DNA of 64,000 nucleotides from Polymorphobacter megasporae (GCF_018982885.2 NZ_CP081848.1:2356001-2420000), one strand, 5' to 3'; shown: positions 17,153 through 26,742, counted from the stretch's first letter. The notes: generated by a model not told the origin, from the letters alone. Translations and numbers: made by a program.

Positions 17153-18232
17153 ATGGCCGATGCTCCCGACCCCGACCTTGCGCCGACGCCGCGGCTGTGG
17201 CGGCCGAAGCGTGTCCTGATCACCCGAAGCGCGCTGGCGTGGGACCACGGACGATCGATCGCCGAACGCGCCGCGGGTCTCGGTCTGCCGATCGTCGAGC
17301 TGACCGGCGACCGCCTGATGCTCCCCGCCGACGACAGCTATGCGGCCGCCAAGTCCACTCTCGCCGTTGTGGTCGCGCCGCCCGGGAAGCTGCGCCTCCA
17401 GCCGATCGCGCCGTCGGCCGACTGGCGCGTCGACCTCGCCGAGGGTTGCCCGGCGCATTGCAGCTATTGTTACCTCGCCGGCTCGCTCAAGGGGCCGCCG
17501 ATCACGCGCACCTATGCGAACCTGCCGGAGATCTTTGCGGCACTGCCGGCCTATCTCGGGCAGGGCAAGGTGACATCACGGTCACGGACCCGCGCGCACG
17601 AGGGCACGACCTACGAAGCGTCCTGCTATACCGACCCGCTCGCGATCGAGCATCTGACGGGCTCGCTGTCGGCGCTGGTCGCGCATTTCGGCGCTTGGGA
17701 CGCCGACGTCCAGCTTCGCTTCACCAGCAAGTTCGATGCGGTCGAGCCCCTGCTTGCGCTCGAGCACAACGGCCGGACCCGGATGCGCGCATCGCTCAAC
17801 CCCGCCAGCTATGCGCGCTTCGAGGGTGGCACCAGCACGGTCAGGGCAAGGATCGCGGCGCTGCGGCGGATGGGGGAGGCCGGCTACAAGATCGGTCTGA
17901 CCATCGCCCCGATCATCGCCGCCGACGGCTGGCGTGCGGCATACGGCGACTTGATCGCCGACATCGCTGCGGCGCTGAATGATTTGCCGGGGCTGGACCT
18001 GACCGTCGAGCTGATCACGCATCGCTATACGGCGGGTTCGAAGGCGGTCCTCGACAACTGGTACCCCGGCTCGGCGCTCGACATGAGTACCGCGGGGCGC
18101 GCCGAGAAACGCACCAAGTTCGGCGGGATCAAGCACGTCTACGACACCGCGAGGATGCGCGAACTGCGCGGCTTCTTCGAGGCCGAGATCGCGGCCCGGC
18201 TACCTGCGGCGCGCATACTCTACTGGACCTGA
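17153..18232 (+). CDS. SPL-family (spore photoproduct lyase-like) radical SAM protein
   Basis: A 359-residue radical SAM enzyme. The cluster-binding motif is GCPAHCSYCYLAG (C-x3-C-x2-C), as in the spore photoproduct lyase family. It shares the family's N-terminal region and conserved C-terminal stretches (FTSKFDAVEPLLAL; GYKIGLTIAPII). Spore photoproduct lyase repairs a UV thymine lesion in spores; this organism does not sporulate, so the true substrate of such homologues is unknown. A repair role is only a guess, though a class II photolyase is also in the window. Closed by a hairpin at 18256-18280. Confidence 0.85.
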   Translation: MADAPDPDLAPTPRLWRPKRVLITRSALAWDHGRSIAERAAGLGLPIVELTGDRLMLPADDSYAAAKSTLAVVVAPPGKLRLQPIAPSADWRVDLAEGCPAHCSYCYLAGSLKGPPITRTYANLPEIFAALPAYLGQGKVTSRSRTRAHEGTTYEASCYTDPLAIEHLTGSLSALVAHFGAWDADVQLRFTSKFDAVEPLLALEHNGRTRMRASLNPASYARFEGGTSTVRARIAALRRMGEAGYKIGLTIAPIIAADGWRAAYGDLIADIAAALNDLPGLDLTVELITHRYTAGSKAVLDNWYPGSALDMSTAGRAEKRTKFGGIKHVYDTARMRELRGFFEAEIAARLPAARILYWT

Positions 18233-18255
18233 GGAACGCCTTCGCGCCAGGCACG

Positions 18256-18280
18256 CATGCCGATCGGGCGCATCGGCATG
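18256..18280 (+). terminator. Terminator-like hairpin after the SPL gene
   Basis: CATGCCGAT and ATCGGCATG form a perfect 9-bp stem with a 7-nt loop, 23 bp past the stop at 18232. No U-tract. Confidence 0.6.
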
Positions 18281-18430
18281 ACGGGCCCGCAGTCGCCGCT
18301 GTACGATAAGCCTGCATTCGGCCAAAGCTGCCTGCCGTCGCCTCGTCCGCGGAATTTTCGTCCCCTCAAGCTTCTCGACCTCGCGCTTTCGCGCACGGCG
18401 ACGAACCGCCTGCTCCAAAGGGAAAATTAG

Positions 18431-19171
18431 ATGGCGTCGCTGATCGATAAAGTCGCCGTGGTTGTCGGTGGGGCGAGGGGCATCGGGGCGGGTGTCAGCC
18501 GCCGGATGGTTGCAGACGGAGCGTCGGTCGCCATCATCTATCTGAGCCGGGCCAACGAGGCCGAAGCGCTGGCAAGCGAGCTTCGCGCGCACGGTGGCAC
18601 CGTTCTGCTGATACAGGCCGATGCGAGCGACCCGGTCGCGCTGAACGCGGCAATGGATAAGGCGTTTGCCGAGTTCGGCCGCCTCGACATCCTCGTGAGC
18701 GTTGCCGGAACGGCGATTGTCGGCCCGCTCGATGCCTATGCCGACGACGCCTTCGATCGCACGTTCGCGATCAACGTCCGCGCGCCGTTCCTCGCCGCCA
18801 AGAAAGCCGCAGCGATGATGACGGCCGGGGGACGGATCATCACCATCGGCAGCATCGTCGCCGATCGGATGCCCGGTGCCGGCGGAACGCTGTACGCCGC
18901 AAGTAAATCCGCCCTCGGCGGGATGACCCGTGGTTTGGCGCGTGACCTTGGCGAACGCGGGATAACCGCCAATCTCGTCCAGCCCGGTCCGATCGATACC
19001 GAACGCAATCCTGCGACCGGCCCGAACGCAGAAGCAAGCCGAAGCCCACTCGCTATCCGACGTCATGGGACGCCCGCGGAGGTTGCGGCGCTGGTCGCCT
19101 ACCTCGCTTCGCCCGACGCCGCGTTCGTGACCGGTTCGACATACAACATCGACGGCGGCTGGAGCGCTTGA
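18431..19171 (+). CDS. SDR-family NAD(P)-dependent oxidoreductase
   Basis: A 246-residue classical short-chain dehydrogenase. The cofactor loop is GGARGIGAG; the catalytic Ser lies in ITIGSIVAD and the YxxxK pair in YAASKSALGG; the C-terminal VTGSTYNIDGGWSA is typical of 3-oxoacyl-ACP reductase-like SDRs. Ribosome site AAAGGGAAAA. It precedes the HMG-CoA-lyase-type gene on the same strand with a 154-bp gap and may share its pathway. Substrate unknown. Confidence 0.92.
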   Translation: MASLIDKVAVVVGGARGIGAGVSRRMVADGASVAIIYLSRANEAEALASELRAHGGTVLLIQADASDPVALNAAMDKAFAEFGRLDILVSVAGTAIVGPLDAYADDAFDRTFAINVRAPFLAAKKAAAMMTAGGRIITIGSIVADRMPGAGGTLYAASKSALGGMTRGLARDLGERGITANLVQPGPIDTERNPATGPNAEASRSPLAIRRHGTPAEVAALVAYLASPDAAFVTGSTYNIDGGWSA

Positions 19172-19325
19172 TCCACCGAGTGAGAATGCTGGGCGGCGGA
19201 CCGGGGCGTTCGGCGGTGCAGCACGGGTGTTGCATGCCATGGCGCCAATCGATACGCACTAACCGATAGGCAATGGCTGCGCCTCCGGGCGCCCCGGCCA
19301 AGCCGCAAGATAACGGGACGATATA

Positions 19326-20231
19326 ATGAAATCGACAGTTCAGGTCGTTGAGGTCGGCCCTCGTGACGGACTGCAGAACGAGCGCGAGGTCATCGATACG
19401 TCCGCCAAGATCGCGCTGATCAACCGGTTGATCGACGCCGGGGCGCGCCGCATCGAGGTCGCGTCGTTCGTCAATCCGCGCCGGGTCCCGCAGATGGCCG
19501 ACGGCGACGCGGTGATCGGCGCGCTCCCCGACCGCAAGGATGTCAGCTACATCGGCCTGTGCCTCAACCTGCGCGGCGTCGAGCGGGCGATCGCGTCGCG
19601 TGACGGCGGCGCGCGCGGCGTCGACGAAGCGGGCTGCGTCCTCGTCGCCAGCGATACCTTCGGGATCCGCAACCAGGGGCAGACGATCGTCGAAGGCATC
19701 GCTGCCAATCGCGACATGCTCGCGACCGCCACGCGGGCCGGTCTGGTGCCGCAGGTGACGATCTCGGCGGCGTTCGGCTGCCCGTTCGAGGGCGATGTCC
19801 CGGCGCAGCGCATCGTCGACCTCGCGAAAGCGATGGCGGAAGCCGGCGCGGTCGAAATCACGCTCGCCGATACGATCGGGGTCGGGGTACCGGCGCAGGT
19901 CGGCGACCTGTTCGGCGCGGTCGCCGCGGCGGTCCCAGGGATTCGGCTGCGCGCGCATTTCCACGACACGCGCGGTACGGGCATCGCCAACGCCTGGGCG
20001 GCGTACAATGCTGGGGTGCACGTCCTCGATGCGAGCGTCGGCGGCATCGGCGGCTGCCCGTTCGCACCCAAGGCGACCGGCAACATCGCGACCGAGGATT
20101 TGCTCTACATGCTCGACAACAGCGGTGTGAGCACCGGCGTCGACCTGCCCGCGATGATCGGGGTCAACCGCTGGTTCGCCGGTATTCTCGGGCGTGAACT
20201 GCCGTCGCGCGTCGCCCGGGCTGCGGCCTAA
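19326..20231 (+). CDS. Hydroxymethylglutaryl-CoA lyase-type (HMGL-like) enzyme
   Basis: A 301-residue TIM-barrel lyase. Signature residues are visible: EVGPRDGLQNE (catalytic Arg/Asp), AHFHDTRGTG (metal His) and GGIGGCPFAPKATGN (active-site Cys loop). The family cleaves 3-hydroxy-3-methylglutaryl-CoA to acetyl-CoA and acetoacetate, the last step of leucine breakdown, but close relatives act on other 3-hydroxyacyl-CoAs. It sits tail to tail with the CoA-transferase/hydantoinase operon, with stop codons overlapping by 2 bp, so it may cleave a CoA ester made by that pathway. This is inference. Confidence 0.9.
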   Translation: MKSTVQVVEVGPRDGLQNEREVIDTSAKIALINRLIDAGARRIEVASFVNPRRVPQMADGDAVIGALPDRKDVSYIGLCLNLRGVERAIASRDGGARGVDEAGCVLVASDTFGIRNQGQTIVEGIAANRDMLATATRAGLVPQVTISAAFGCPFEGDVPAQRIVDLAKAMAEAGAVEITLADTIGVGVPAQVGDLFGAVAAAVPGIRLRAHFHDTRGTGIANAWAAYNAGVHVLDASVGGIGGCPFAPKATGNIATEDLLYMLDNSGVSTGVDLPAMIGVNRWFAGILGRELPSRVARAAA

Positions 20232-20851
20232 GCGAGCAGCGCCACGGCAGCGTCGCAGTCGATCACCTCAGCGTATTTCGCCTGGAGATCGAACAGGTTG
20301 GCGGTGTGCGGGCCGGGGTGGCGATCGGAACACGCGTCGCTGACGACGAACGGGGCGAAGCCGTGCTGGAGCGCGTCGAGCGCCGAGGCGCGGATGCACC
20401 CCGACGTCGAGAAGCCCGCGATCAACAGCGTGTCGATGCCCATGCCGGTCAGCGTCGAGGCGAGCGACGTGCCGAAGAACGCCGAGGCATATTGCTTGGT
20501 GATGACGAGGTCGTCGGGCTGCGGCGCGGCGTCAGGCGCGAACTGGCCCCACGGCGTTTCGGGGTCGAACACCCGCAGCACGGGGAGTTTGCGGTAGAAC
20601 AGCCCGCCGTCGCGCCCGCCCGGATTGTGGACGACGCGGGTGAAGATCAGCGGCACCGCCGCCGCGCGCGCCGCTGCGATCAGCCGGGCGATTACCGGCA
20701 CTGCCGCGACGAACGCGGGGTCGTACAGCGGCGACGCCGGGTCGAGATATGCGACGGCGACGTCGATGACGACGAGCGCGGGTTTCGCGCCGAACGGCAG
20801 ATGATGCTCGAACGTCGCGGCGTACGACGCGCTGAGCGAGTCGTCTGCCAT
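20228..20851 (-). CDS. Isochorismatase-family cysteine hydrolase
   Basis: A 207-residue cysteine hydrolase. The Asp of ALVVIDVAVAY, Lys of VITKQYASAFFGT and Cys of GFSTSGCIRASALDA make the triad of the isochorismatase/N-carbamoylsarcosine amidohydrolase family. It is the last gene of the four-gene operon and overlaps the CoA-transferase stop by four bases (ATGA). N-carbamoyl hydrolysis would suit a hydantoinase operon, but the substrate is not shown by the sequence. Confidence 0.9.
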   Translation of the reverse strand: MADDSLSASYAATFEHHLPFGAKPALVVIDVAVAYLDPASPLYDPAFVAAVPVIARLIAAARAAAVPLIFTRVVHNPGGRDGGLFYRKLPVLRVFDPETPWGQFAPDAAPQPDDLVITKQYASAFFGTSLASTLTGMGIDTLLIAGFSTSGCIRASALDALQHGFAPFVVSDACSDRHPGPHTANLFDLQAKYAEVIDCDAAVALLA

Positions 20852-22062
20852 CAGATCGCGCCCGAGGCGGTGAGCGCGGCGAGGTCGCCATCGGTCAGCC
20901 CGAGCTCGCCATAGACCTCGGCATTGCTCTCGCCGACGCGGGTCGGGGCGGGCGTGCGCACCGTCGACGGCGTCCCGCTGAGCTTGGGGAAGCTGTTCTG
21001 CATCGTGATCTTGCCCCAGCGTTCGGTCTCGACCTCGACCAGCGCACCGCGCGCGGCGAAATGCGGGTCGGCGAGCATGTCAGGGGCGTGGTAGATCGTG
21101 CCGGCGGGGACGCTGTACCTCAGCATCGCTGCCTCGACCTCGGCGATCGTCCGGCTTTGCGTCCAGCCGGCAATGATCGTGTCGAGCTCGACCTGGCGGC
21201 TGCCGCGCGCGACGTGATCGACGAAGCGCGGGTCGGTGGCGAGTTCAGGCTGGCCCATCGCCGCACACAGCCGCGCAAACACCGCATCCTGGTTAGCGCC
21301 GATCAGATATTCGCCGTCATTGCACGGATAGACGTTCGACGGCGCGATGCCCGGCAGGACCGACCCCGACCGCTCGCGGATCGTCCCCGCCACCTGATAT
21401 TCGGGGATCAGGCTCTCCATCACCTGAAGGACCGCCTCGTAGAGCGCGGAATCGACGATCTGGCCCTTGCCGGTGCGCTCGCGGGCATGCAGCGCGGCGA
21501 GCGCGCCCATGCAGCCGTAGGTCGCGGCGAGGCTGTCGCCGATCGACACCCCCATTCGCGACGGCGGGCGGTCGGCATCGCCGACGATCGCGCGCCACCC
21601 GCCCATCGCCTCGCCGATGCCACCGAAACCGGCGCGTTCGGCGTACGGCCCGGTCTGGCCGTAGCCCGAGACGCGCACGATGATCAGGCGCGGGTTGTCG
21701 GCCATCAGCACATCGGGGCCGATCCCCCATTTCTCTAGCGTGCCGGGCTTGAAATTCTCGATCAGGATGTCGGCGGTCGCGGCGAGGCGGCGGACGAGGT
21801 CCTGCCCCTCGGGGACGCGAAGGTTGGCGCTGACCGACTTCTTGTTGCGGCTGACGACTTCCCACCACAGCTTCGCGTCGCCGCGGCCCCAGTCGCGCAT
21901 CGGGTCGCCGCCGCGCTTGCCGTTGGTTCCCGGCGGCTCGACCTTGATCACCTCGGCGCCCATGTCGCCGAGCAATTGCCCGCAGAACGGCCCGGCGATG
22001 AGCTGGCCGAGTTCGACGACGCGCAGTCCCGCGAGCGCCCCGGTGTTGGCTGGCGCGGTCAT
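20851..22062 (-). CDS. CaiB/BaiF-type (family III) CoA transferase
   Basis: A 403-residue protein. LAGLRVVELGQLIAGPFCGQ and DMGAEVIKVEPP open the family III fold, KGQIVDSALYEAV contains the conserved catalytic Asp, and the C-terminal domain ends in a typical helical segment. It transfers CoA between carboxylic acids. The start ATG 22062 overlaps the hyuB-like stop (ATGA), and the stop overlaps the isochorismatase start, so all are coupled. It suggests the pathway product of the upstream enzymes is a carboxylic acid activated to its CoA ester. Confidence 0.93.
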   Translation of the reverse strand: MTAPANTGALAGLRVVELGQLIAGPFCGQLLGDMGAEVIKVEPPGTNGKRGGDPMRDWGRGDAKLWWEVVSRNKKSVSANLRVPEGQDLVRRLAATADILIENFKPGTLEKWGIGPDVLMADNPRLIIVRVSGYGQTGPYAERAGFGGIGEAMGGWRAIVGDADRPPSRMGVSIGDSLAATYGCMGALAALHARERTGKGQIVDSALYEAVLQVMESLIPEYQVAGTIRERSGSVLPGIAPSNVYPCNDGEYLIGANQDAVFARLCAAMGQPELATDPRFVDHVARGSRQVELDTIIAGWTQSRTIAEVEAAMLRYSVPAGTIYHAPDMLADPHFAARGALVEVETERWGKITMQNSFPKLSGTPSTVRTPAPTRVGESNAEVYGELGLTDGDLAALTASGAI

Positions 22063-23921
22063 GCCGCCGCTCGCTCGGGCCGCCAGACCGGTGCACGCGG
22101 CGCGGGGAGGCCGGTCTCGGCGAGGCACGTCGCGCGCAACGTCTCGATGTCGGGGCCGCGATCGAACAGCGGCTGCTCGGCGGGGCGGGCGGCGCGCATC
22201 TCGGCGCGAAGTGCCTCGGTCGCCGGCGCGTCGCCGATAACGACACCGTAAGCCCGCGCTCCGGCGGTGGTGACGAGGCCCTCGCGGACCTCCTTCTCGA
22301 CCAACGCCGGATCGCGCAGCAGCGGGTCGCCCCAACCGCCGCCGCCCCATGTGATGAAGTGCAGCCGGTCACCCGCACCGACGCGCAGGTCTTCGAGCTT
22401 GTTGCCGACGATCGTCTGGGTCCCGTCGGCGCGCTCGAGGATCTTGCGCGCGCGTGCCCCCGGCAGGCCGCCGTTGACGCCCCAAGGCGGGACAAACCAG
22501 CGGTCGTCGTGGATCGCGACGACGCCGGGCTCGAGGAAGCGGTAGGTCATGCGGATGCCGTTGCCGCCGCGGTGAAGCCCCGGGCCGCCGCTGTCCGCCT
22601 CGGTCTCGTAGCGGTCGATCAGCAGCGGGAAATAGCGCTCGAGGAACTCGTTCGGGACGTTGGTGAAGCCCGGCCAAAGCGAATGGCCGTCGGGGCCGTC
22701 GCCCATCGGTCGCCCGGGGATGCCGCCGAAGCCGATCTGGAACAGCTGGAACCAGTCACCGTTTGCGTCGACGCCCGAATAGAACAGGTGGGGCGACGAC
22801 GAAAAACCGGCGGCGTTGAGAAACTCGGGCGTCCGCTGGCCGAGCAGCCCGCCGAGGATGTCGAAGATGCGCCCGAGCGCGTGCGTCCGCCCCGACAGCG
22901 CCGCCGGGAACTTCGGCTTGAGCAGCGAGCCTTCGGGAATCCGTACCTCGATCAGGTCGTAGAACCCGTCGTTGAACAGGATCGCCGGGTCGAAGACCAT
23001 GATCATGTAGATGCCGAAGAACATCTTGAACATGTTCTCGTTAAGATAGAAATTGATCGACGCGTCCGACTGCGGGTCGGTCCCGGCGAAGTCGAGCACG
23101 ACCTTGTCGCCGACGCGACGCATCGTGCACTTGATCCGGTACGGGCCGAAACCCATGCCGTCGTCGCAGATATAATCCTCGAAGCTAACCGGCTCCTCGC
23201 CGATCGACGACGCGATCAGCGCCTTCATCGCGCGGTGGTTGCGCGCGAGCAGTTCCTCGGTCGCGGCGACGTACAGGTCGTCGCCGAAGCGATCGCTTAG
23301 TTCGAGCACCCGCCGCGCCGCCACCCGGCACGATGCGATCAGCGCGTTGAGGTCGGCGCGGCACCAGTCCGGCTTGCGCGTCTGGTGCATGACCAGCGTG
23401 ATCAGGTCCTCGTTATAGACGCCCTTGCGCCAGATCTTGACCGGCGGGATGCGGACGCCTTCCTCGAAGATCGAGTGCGCGTCGATCGGCATCGACCCCG
23501 CGACCTTGCCGCCGATATCGCTCTGGTGGCCGAACATCGCCGTCCAGCCGATCATCCGCCCCGTCTTGTAAACCGGCAGCAGCACCAGCCAGTCGTTGCT
23601 GTGGCTGATCGCGCCCTCGACCGAATAGGGATCTGACAGGAAGAACATGTCGCCGTCCTCGACCGTCCCGGCATAGCCGTCGAGGAAGCCGCCGATGAAG
23701 CTGCCAAACTGGCCGACGATCATCCGACCGGCGCGGTCGGCGATCAGCGGGAAGCTGTCGCCTTGCTCGCGGATGCCCGGCGACATCGCGGTGCGGACGA
23801 GCGTCGCGTCCATCTCGACACGTGCGTTGCGCAACGCGTTCTCGACGATGTCGAGCGTCACGGGGTCGATCTTGACCGGCGCGAACGGCGCGGAATTGGT
23901 CTCGATGATCGTCGCGGGCAT
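22059..23921 (-). CDS. Hydantoinase B/oxoprolinase-family protein
   Basis: A 620-residue protein of the HyuB type. The N-terminal region (DIVENALRNARVEMDATLVRT), SHSNDWLVLLPVY, the Gly-rich GGPGLHRGGNGIR and the closing GGGGWGDPLLRDP are hallmarks. It forms a complex with a HyuA-type subunit for ATP-dependent ring opening or carboxylation of small cyclic amides or ketones. The upstream subunit gene ends one base into its start (TGATG). Substrate specificity within this superfamily cannot be read from sequence alone. Confidence 0.9.
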   Translation of the reverse strand: MPATIIETNSAPFAPVKIDPVTLDIVENALRNARVEMDATLVRTAMSPGIREQGDSFPLIADRAGRMIVGQFGSFIGGFLDGYAGTVEDGDMFFLSDPYSVEGAISHSNDWLVLLPVYKTGRMIGWTAMFGHQSDIGGKVAGSMPIDAHSIFEEGVRIPPVKIWRKGVYNEDLITLVMHQTRKPDWCRADLNALIASCRVAARRVLELSDRFGDDLYVAATEELLARNHRAMKALIASSIGEEPVSFEDYICDDGMGFGPYRIKCTMRRVGDKVVLDFAGTDPQSDASINFYLNENMFKMFFGIYMIMVFDPAILFNDGFYDLIEVRIPEGSLLKPKFPAALSGRTHALGRIFDILGGLLGQRTPEFLNAAGFSSSPHLFYSGVDANGDWFQLFQIGFGGIPGRPMGDGPDGHSLWPGFTNVPNEFLERYFPLLIDRYETEADSGGPGLHRGGNGIRMTYRFLEPGVVAIHDDRWFVPPWGVNGGLPGARARKILERADGTQTIVGNKLEDLRVGAGDRLHFITWGGGGWGDPLLRDPALVEKEVREGLVTTAGARAYGVVIGDAPATEALRAEMRAARPAEQPLFDRGPDIETLRATCLAETGLPAPRAPVWRPERAAA

Positions 23922-25981
23922 CAGATTTTCCCTTCGCGCGGGCGGATGAGGATATTGCCGACGGGGTCGACGGTGCCGTCGTGACCGGCCTCGATCAGCG
24001 TCGTCGAGTCCATCTCGACGACGACCGCGGGACCGGCGACGATGTCACCGGCGCGGAGGCGGGAGCGGTCGTAGATCGCCGCGGGCTGCATCCGCCCGTC
24101 CATCCACAGCTCGTGATCGCGGACCTTCGCCGCCGCCGGGGAGCCGTCGCCGACCGGCAGTCGCACGGCCGGGAGGTCGAGCGGGCGCCCGAGCGCGACC
24201 GCGCGCAGGTTCACGATCTCGTGCGGGCTCGCCATGTTGAAGGTGAACAGGCGGCGGTGTTCCTCGTCGAACCGCGCGAGCAGCCCGGCGATGCCGTCTG
24301 ACCGCAGGACGTCGGGGGTGATCGTCATCGGCACCTCGAACGCCTGGCCTTCGTAGCGGACGTCGATCTCGTACAGCGAGGTGATCTCGTCGGCGGGGAC
24401 CAGTTCAGCGACGAGTTCGGCGACCGTCGACGTCGCCATCCCATCGAGCGCAGCGATCAATTCGGCCTCGCTGGTGTCGCGGGCAAGACGGGCGAACGAC
24501 CGTGCCGATTCGGTCCGCATCAGCGTCGTCGCATCGCCGAGCGCGCACAGCACCCCGGGCGATACCGGCGACACCGCGGGCCAGCTGCCCATCAGCCGGG
24601 CGATCGCGTTGATATGGAGCGGACCGGCGCCGCCAAACCCCATCAGGGCGAAATCGCGCGGGTCGTAGCCCTGCTGGACCGAGATCATCCGCAGCGCGCC
24701 GAACATGTTCTCGTTGACGATGTCGATGATCCCGCGCGCGGCGGCCATCAGGTCGATCCCCATCGCGTCGGCGATCGTCTGGACTGCCGCCGTCGCCGCC
24801 GCGCGGTCGAGGCGGAAGCTGCCGCCGAGCAGATTCTCGGGGAGGTAGCCGAGGACGACATTCGCGTCGGTCACCGTCGGCAACACGCCGCCCTTGCCGT
24901 ATGCCGCCGGTCCGGGCACCGCCCCCGCCGACTGCGGGCCGACACGCAGCGCGCGGGTGAGTTCGGGGACGCTGGCGATCGAGTCGCCGCCCGCGCCGAC
25001 CGTCTTGACGTCGAGCGACGACGCGCGGACCGACAGATGCCCGACCTCGGTGGTGCGCGTTCGCCGCGGTTCGAGGTTTTCGATCAACGCGACATCGGTC
25101 GAGGTGCCGCCGACGTCGAGCGTCAGGATGTTGCTCAAGCCAGCGTTGCGCCCGACCCACAACGCCCCGGCGACGCCCCCCGCCGGGCCCGACATCAACA
25201 GCGATACCGGATGCTCCTCGGCCTTTTCCGAACTCATCAGCCCGCCGTCGGAGCGAAGCAGCGCGATGCGTCCGGTCATCCCGGCTTCGCGCAGCTTGGC
25301 ACGCAGCGCGCGGACGTAGCGGCCGACGACCGGGCGGACCGCGGCGTTGGCGACGGTTGTCAGCGTCCGCTCGTATTCCTGCATCTCGGGGAGGACGACG
25401 TGGCTCAGCGAGACCGGGGTATCGGGCAGGATCTCGGCGGCGAGCGCGCCGATCCGGTCTTCGTGGCCGCCGTCGAGATACGCGTTCATCAGCGACACCG
25501 TCACCGCCTCGACGCCACGACCGCGCAGGGTCTCGAGCGCAGCGCGGACCTCGGCGTCATTCATCGGCTCGACCTCGCGGCCGCGGCCGTCGATGCGGCC
25601 GCCGACCTCGACGGTGTCCTCGAGCGCCGCGAGCGGGACCGGCTTTGGCCAGATAATCCACCCGGCGAGGCCGCCGGGGACGAAGCTGCGCGCGATCTGC
25701 ATCACCTGGCGGTAGCCGCGCGTCACCACGAGCCCGACCCGCGCGCCTTTGCCTTCGAGCACCGCGTTGGTCGCGACGGTCGTGCCCTGGAACAGCGTGG
25801 CGACGTCGGCGGGGGCGATGCCGGCCTCGGCGCAAATCGCGTGAACCCCGATCAGGATGCCGATCGAGCTGTCGGCGGGGGTCGACGGCGTCTTGTGACG
25901 CCAGAAACCGCCCGTCGCTTCATCGAGCAACAGCAGGTCGGTGAAGGTGCCGCCGACGTCGATGCCGAGCCGATAAGCCAT
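23921..25981 (-). CDS. Hydantoinase A/oxoprolinase-family protein
   Basis: A 686-residue protein of the HyuA type with an actin-like ATPase fold: YRLGIDVGGTFTDLLLLDE is the first phosphate loop, LTLDVGGTSTDVALIE the second, and LMGFGGAGPLHINAIARL the adenosine region. It is the first gene of the coupled operon HyuA-HyuB-CoA transferase-isochorismatase. A TGTATACA palindrome lies 17 bp upstream of its ATG, so the adjacent GntR regulator probably controls it. Confidence 0.92.
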   Translation of the reverse strand: MAYRLGIDVGGTFTDLLLLDEATGGFWRHKTPSTPADSSIGILIGVHAICAEAGIAPADVATLFQGTTVATNAVLEGKGARVGLVVTRGYRQVMQIARSFVPGGLAGWIIWPKPVPLAALEDTVEVGGRIDGRGREVEPMNDAEVRAALETLRGRGVEAVTVSLMNAYLDGGHEDRIGALAAEILPDTPVSLSHVVLPEMQEYERTLTTVANAAVRPVVGRYVRALRAKLREAGMTGRIALLRSDGGLMSSEKAEEHPVSLLMSGPAGGVAGALWVGRNAGLSNILTLDVGGTSTDVALIENLEPRRTRTTEVGHLSVRASSLDVKTVGAGGDSIASVPELTRALRVGPQSAGAVPGPAAYGKGGVLPTVTDANVVLGYLPENLLGGSFRLDRAAATAAVQTIADAMGIDLMAAARGIIDIVNENMFGALRMISVQQGYDPRDFALMGFGGAGPLHINAIARLMGSWPAVSPVSPGVLCALGDATTLMRTESARSFARLARDTSEAELIAALDGMATSTVAELVAELVPADEITSLYEIDVRYEGQAFEVPMTITPDVLRSDGIAGLLARFDEEHRRLFTFNMASPHEIVNLRAVALGRPLDLPAVRLPVGDGSPAAAKVRDHELWMDGRMQPAAIYDRSRLRAGDIVAGPAVVVEMDSTTLIEAGHDGTVDPVGNILIRPREGKI

Positions 25982-25997
25982 ATGATTTATCCCAGTT

Positions 25998-26005
25998 TGT
26001 ATACA
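25998..26005. promoter_or_regulatory. GntR operator candidate in front of the hydantoinase operon
   Basis: TGTATACA, a perfect 8-bp palindrome in the 27-bp gap between the gntR stop and the hyuA-like ATG. An identical site lies upstream of gntR at 26735-26742. FCD-type GntR proteins are known to bind short palindromes of this kind (VanR/FadR-like); the assignment here is inference. Confidence 0.6.
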
Positions 26006-26008
26006 TTC

Positions 26009-26680
26009 CTATGTTGATGACGCGGGCGGGGTCAAGCGTCCACGACGGAACGCATCGTGATAAGTGTGGAAAGCCCGGCGGATATGCGCGGTCATCACCG
26101 CCTTTGCCCATTCGCCGTCGGCGCGGCGGAAGGCGACGATCAGCTCATCATGCTCGGCGTGCGATCGCTCGACCGCCTCGCGGTCGTATTGCCGGGCGGT
26201 GCGCAGGACGATTGGTTGCTCGACGACGGTCGCCAGCATCGCCGCGAGGCGATCGGATCCGGCGGCGGCGATGACGACGTCGTGGAATGCACGGTTATGT
26301 TCGACGAACGCCGCGGCATCGACCGCCTGGCCGCTCAGCGTGCCGACGATTGCGCCATTATGCAGGGCGAGAGCGTCGAGTTCGGCCGGGGTGATCCGCG
26401 TCGCTGCGCGCTCGGCGGCATGACCCTCGAGCATCGTCCGCAGCGCAAAGCCTTCGGCGATGTCGTCTTCGGACAGCGTCGCGACGAAACTGCGCTGCGT
26501 CCCCGAGCGGAGGATGAAGCGCTCGCTTTCGAGCCGCTGCAACGCCTCGCGCACGGGTGTCCGCGACACGCCGCTCGCCGCGGCCAGTGCCTCCTCGCGG
26601 AGTTGCGCGCCGGGTTCGAGCGCGCCCGACAGGATTTCGCCGCGGATGAAGCGGTAGGCATTTTCGGAAGCCTTGGACAT
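26009..26680 (-). CDS. GntR-family (FCD) transcriptional regulator
   Basis: A 223-residue regulator. The winged helix lies at residues ~5-70 (IRGEILSGALEPGAQLREE; GVSRTPVREALQRLESE), then a helical FCD ligand domain with metal-binding His/Asp positions (HNRAFHDVVIAAAGSDRL; HAEHDELIVAFRRADG). ATG 26680 follows AAAGAGGG; the longer upstream frame is unlike the family. It is transcribed toward the hydantoinase operon and is divergent from the TonB receptor. TGTATACA palindromes on both sides suggest it regulates itself, the operon and perhaps the receptor. Confidence 0.93.
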   Translation of the reverse strand: MSKASENAYRFIRGEILSGALEPGAQLREEALAAASGVSRTPVREALQRLESERFILRSGTQRSFVATLSEDDIAEGFALRTMLEGHAAERAATRITPAELDALALHNGAIVGTLSGQAVDAAAFVEHNRAFHDVVIAAAGSDRLAAMLATVVEQPIVLRTARQYDREAVERSHAEHDELIVAFRRADGEWAKAVMTAHIRRAFHTYHDAFRRGRLTPPASST

Positions 26681-26734
26681 GACCCTCTTTCGCGCCGTGA
26701 CAAGGCCATGACAAGGGGCTTGACGCTGCCGTAA

Positions 26735-26742
26735 TGTATACA
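26735..26742. promoter_or_regulatory. GntR operator candidate in the gntR/TonB receptor divergent region
   Basis: TGTATACA, identical to the site at 25998-26005. It lies 55 bp upstream of the gntR ATG and ~95 bp upstream of the receptor ATG, and overlaps a possible -10 region downstream of a TTGACG (26720-26725). Suits repression of either divergent gene. Confidence 0.6.

Noticed and set aside
24614-26017. Long open frame on the plus strand (467 codons) opposite the hydantoinase A gene
   Set aside because: Arg/Asp/His-rich composition with no family resemblance, no ribosome site, and antisense to a certain gene. It is a product of high GC.
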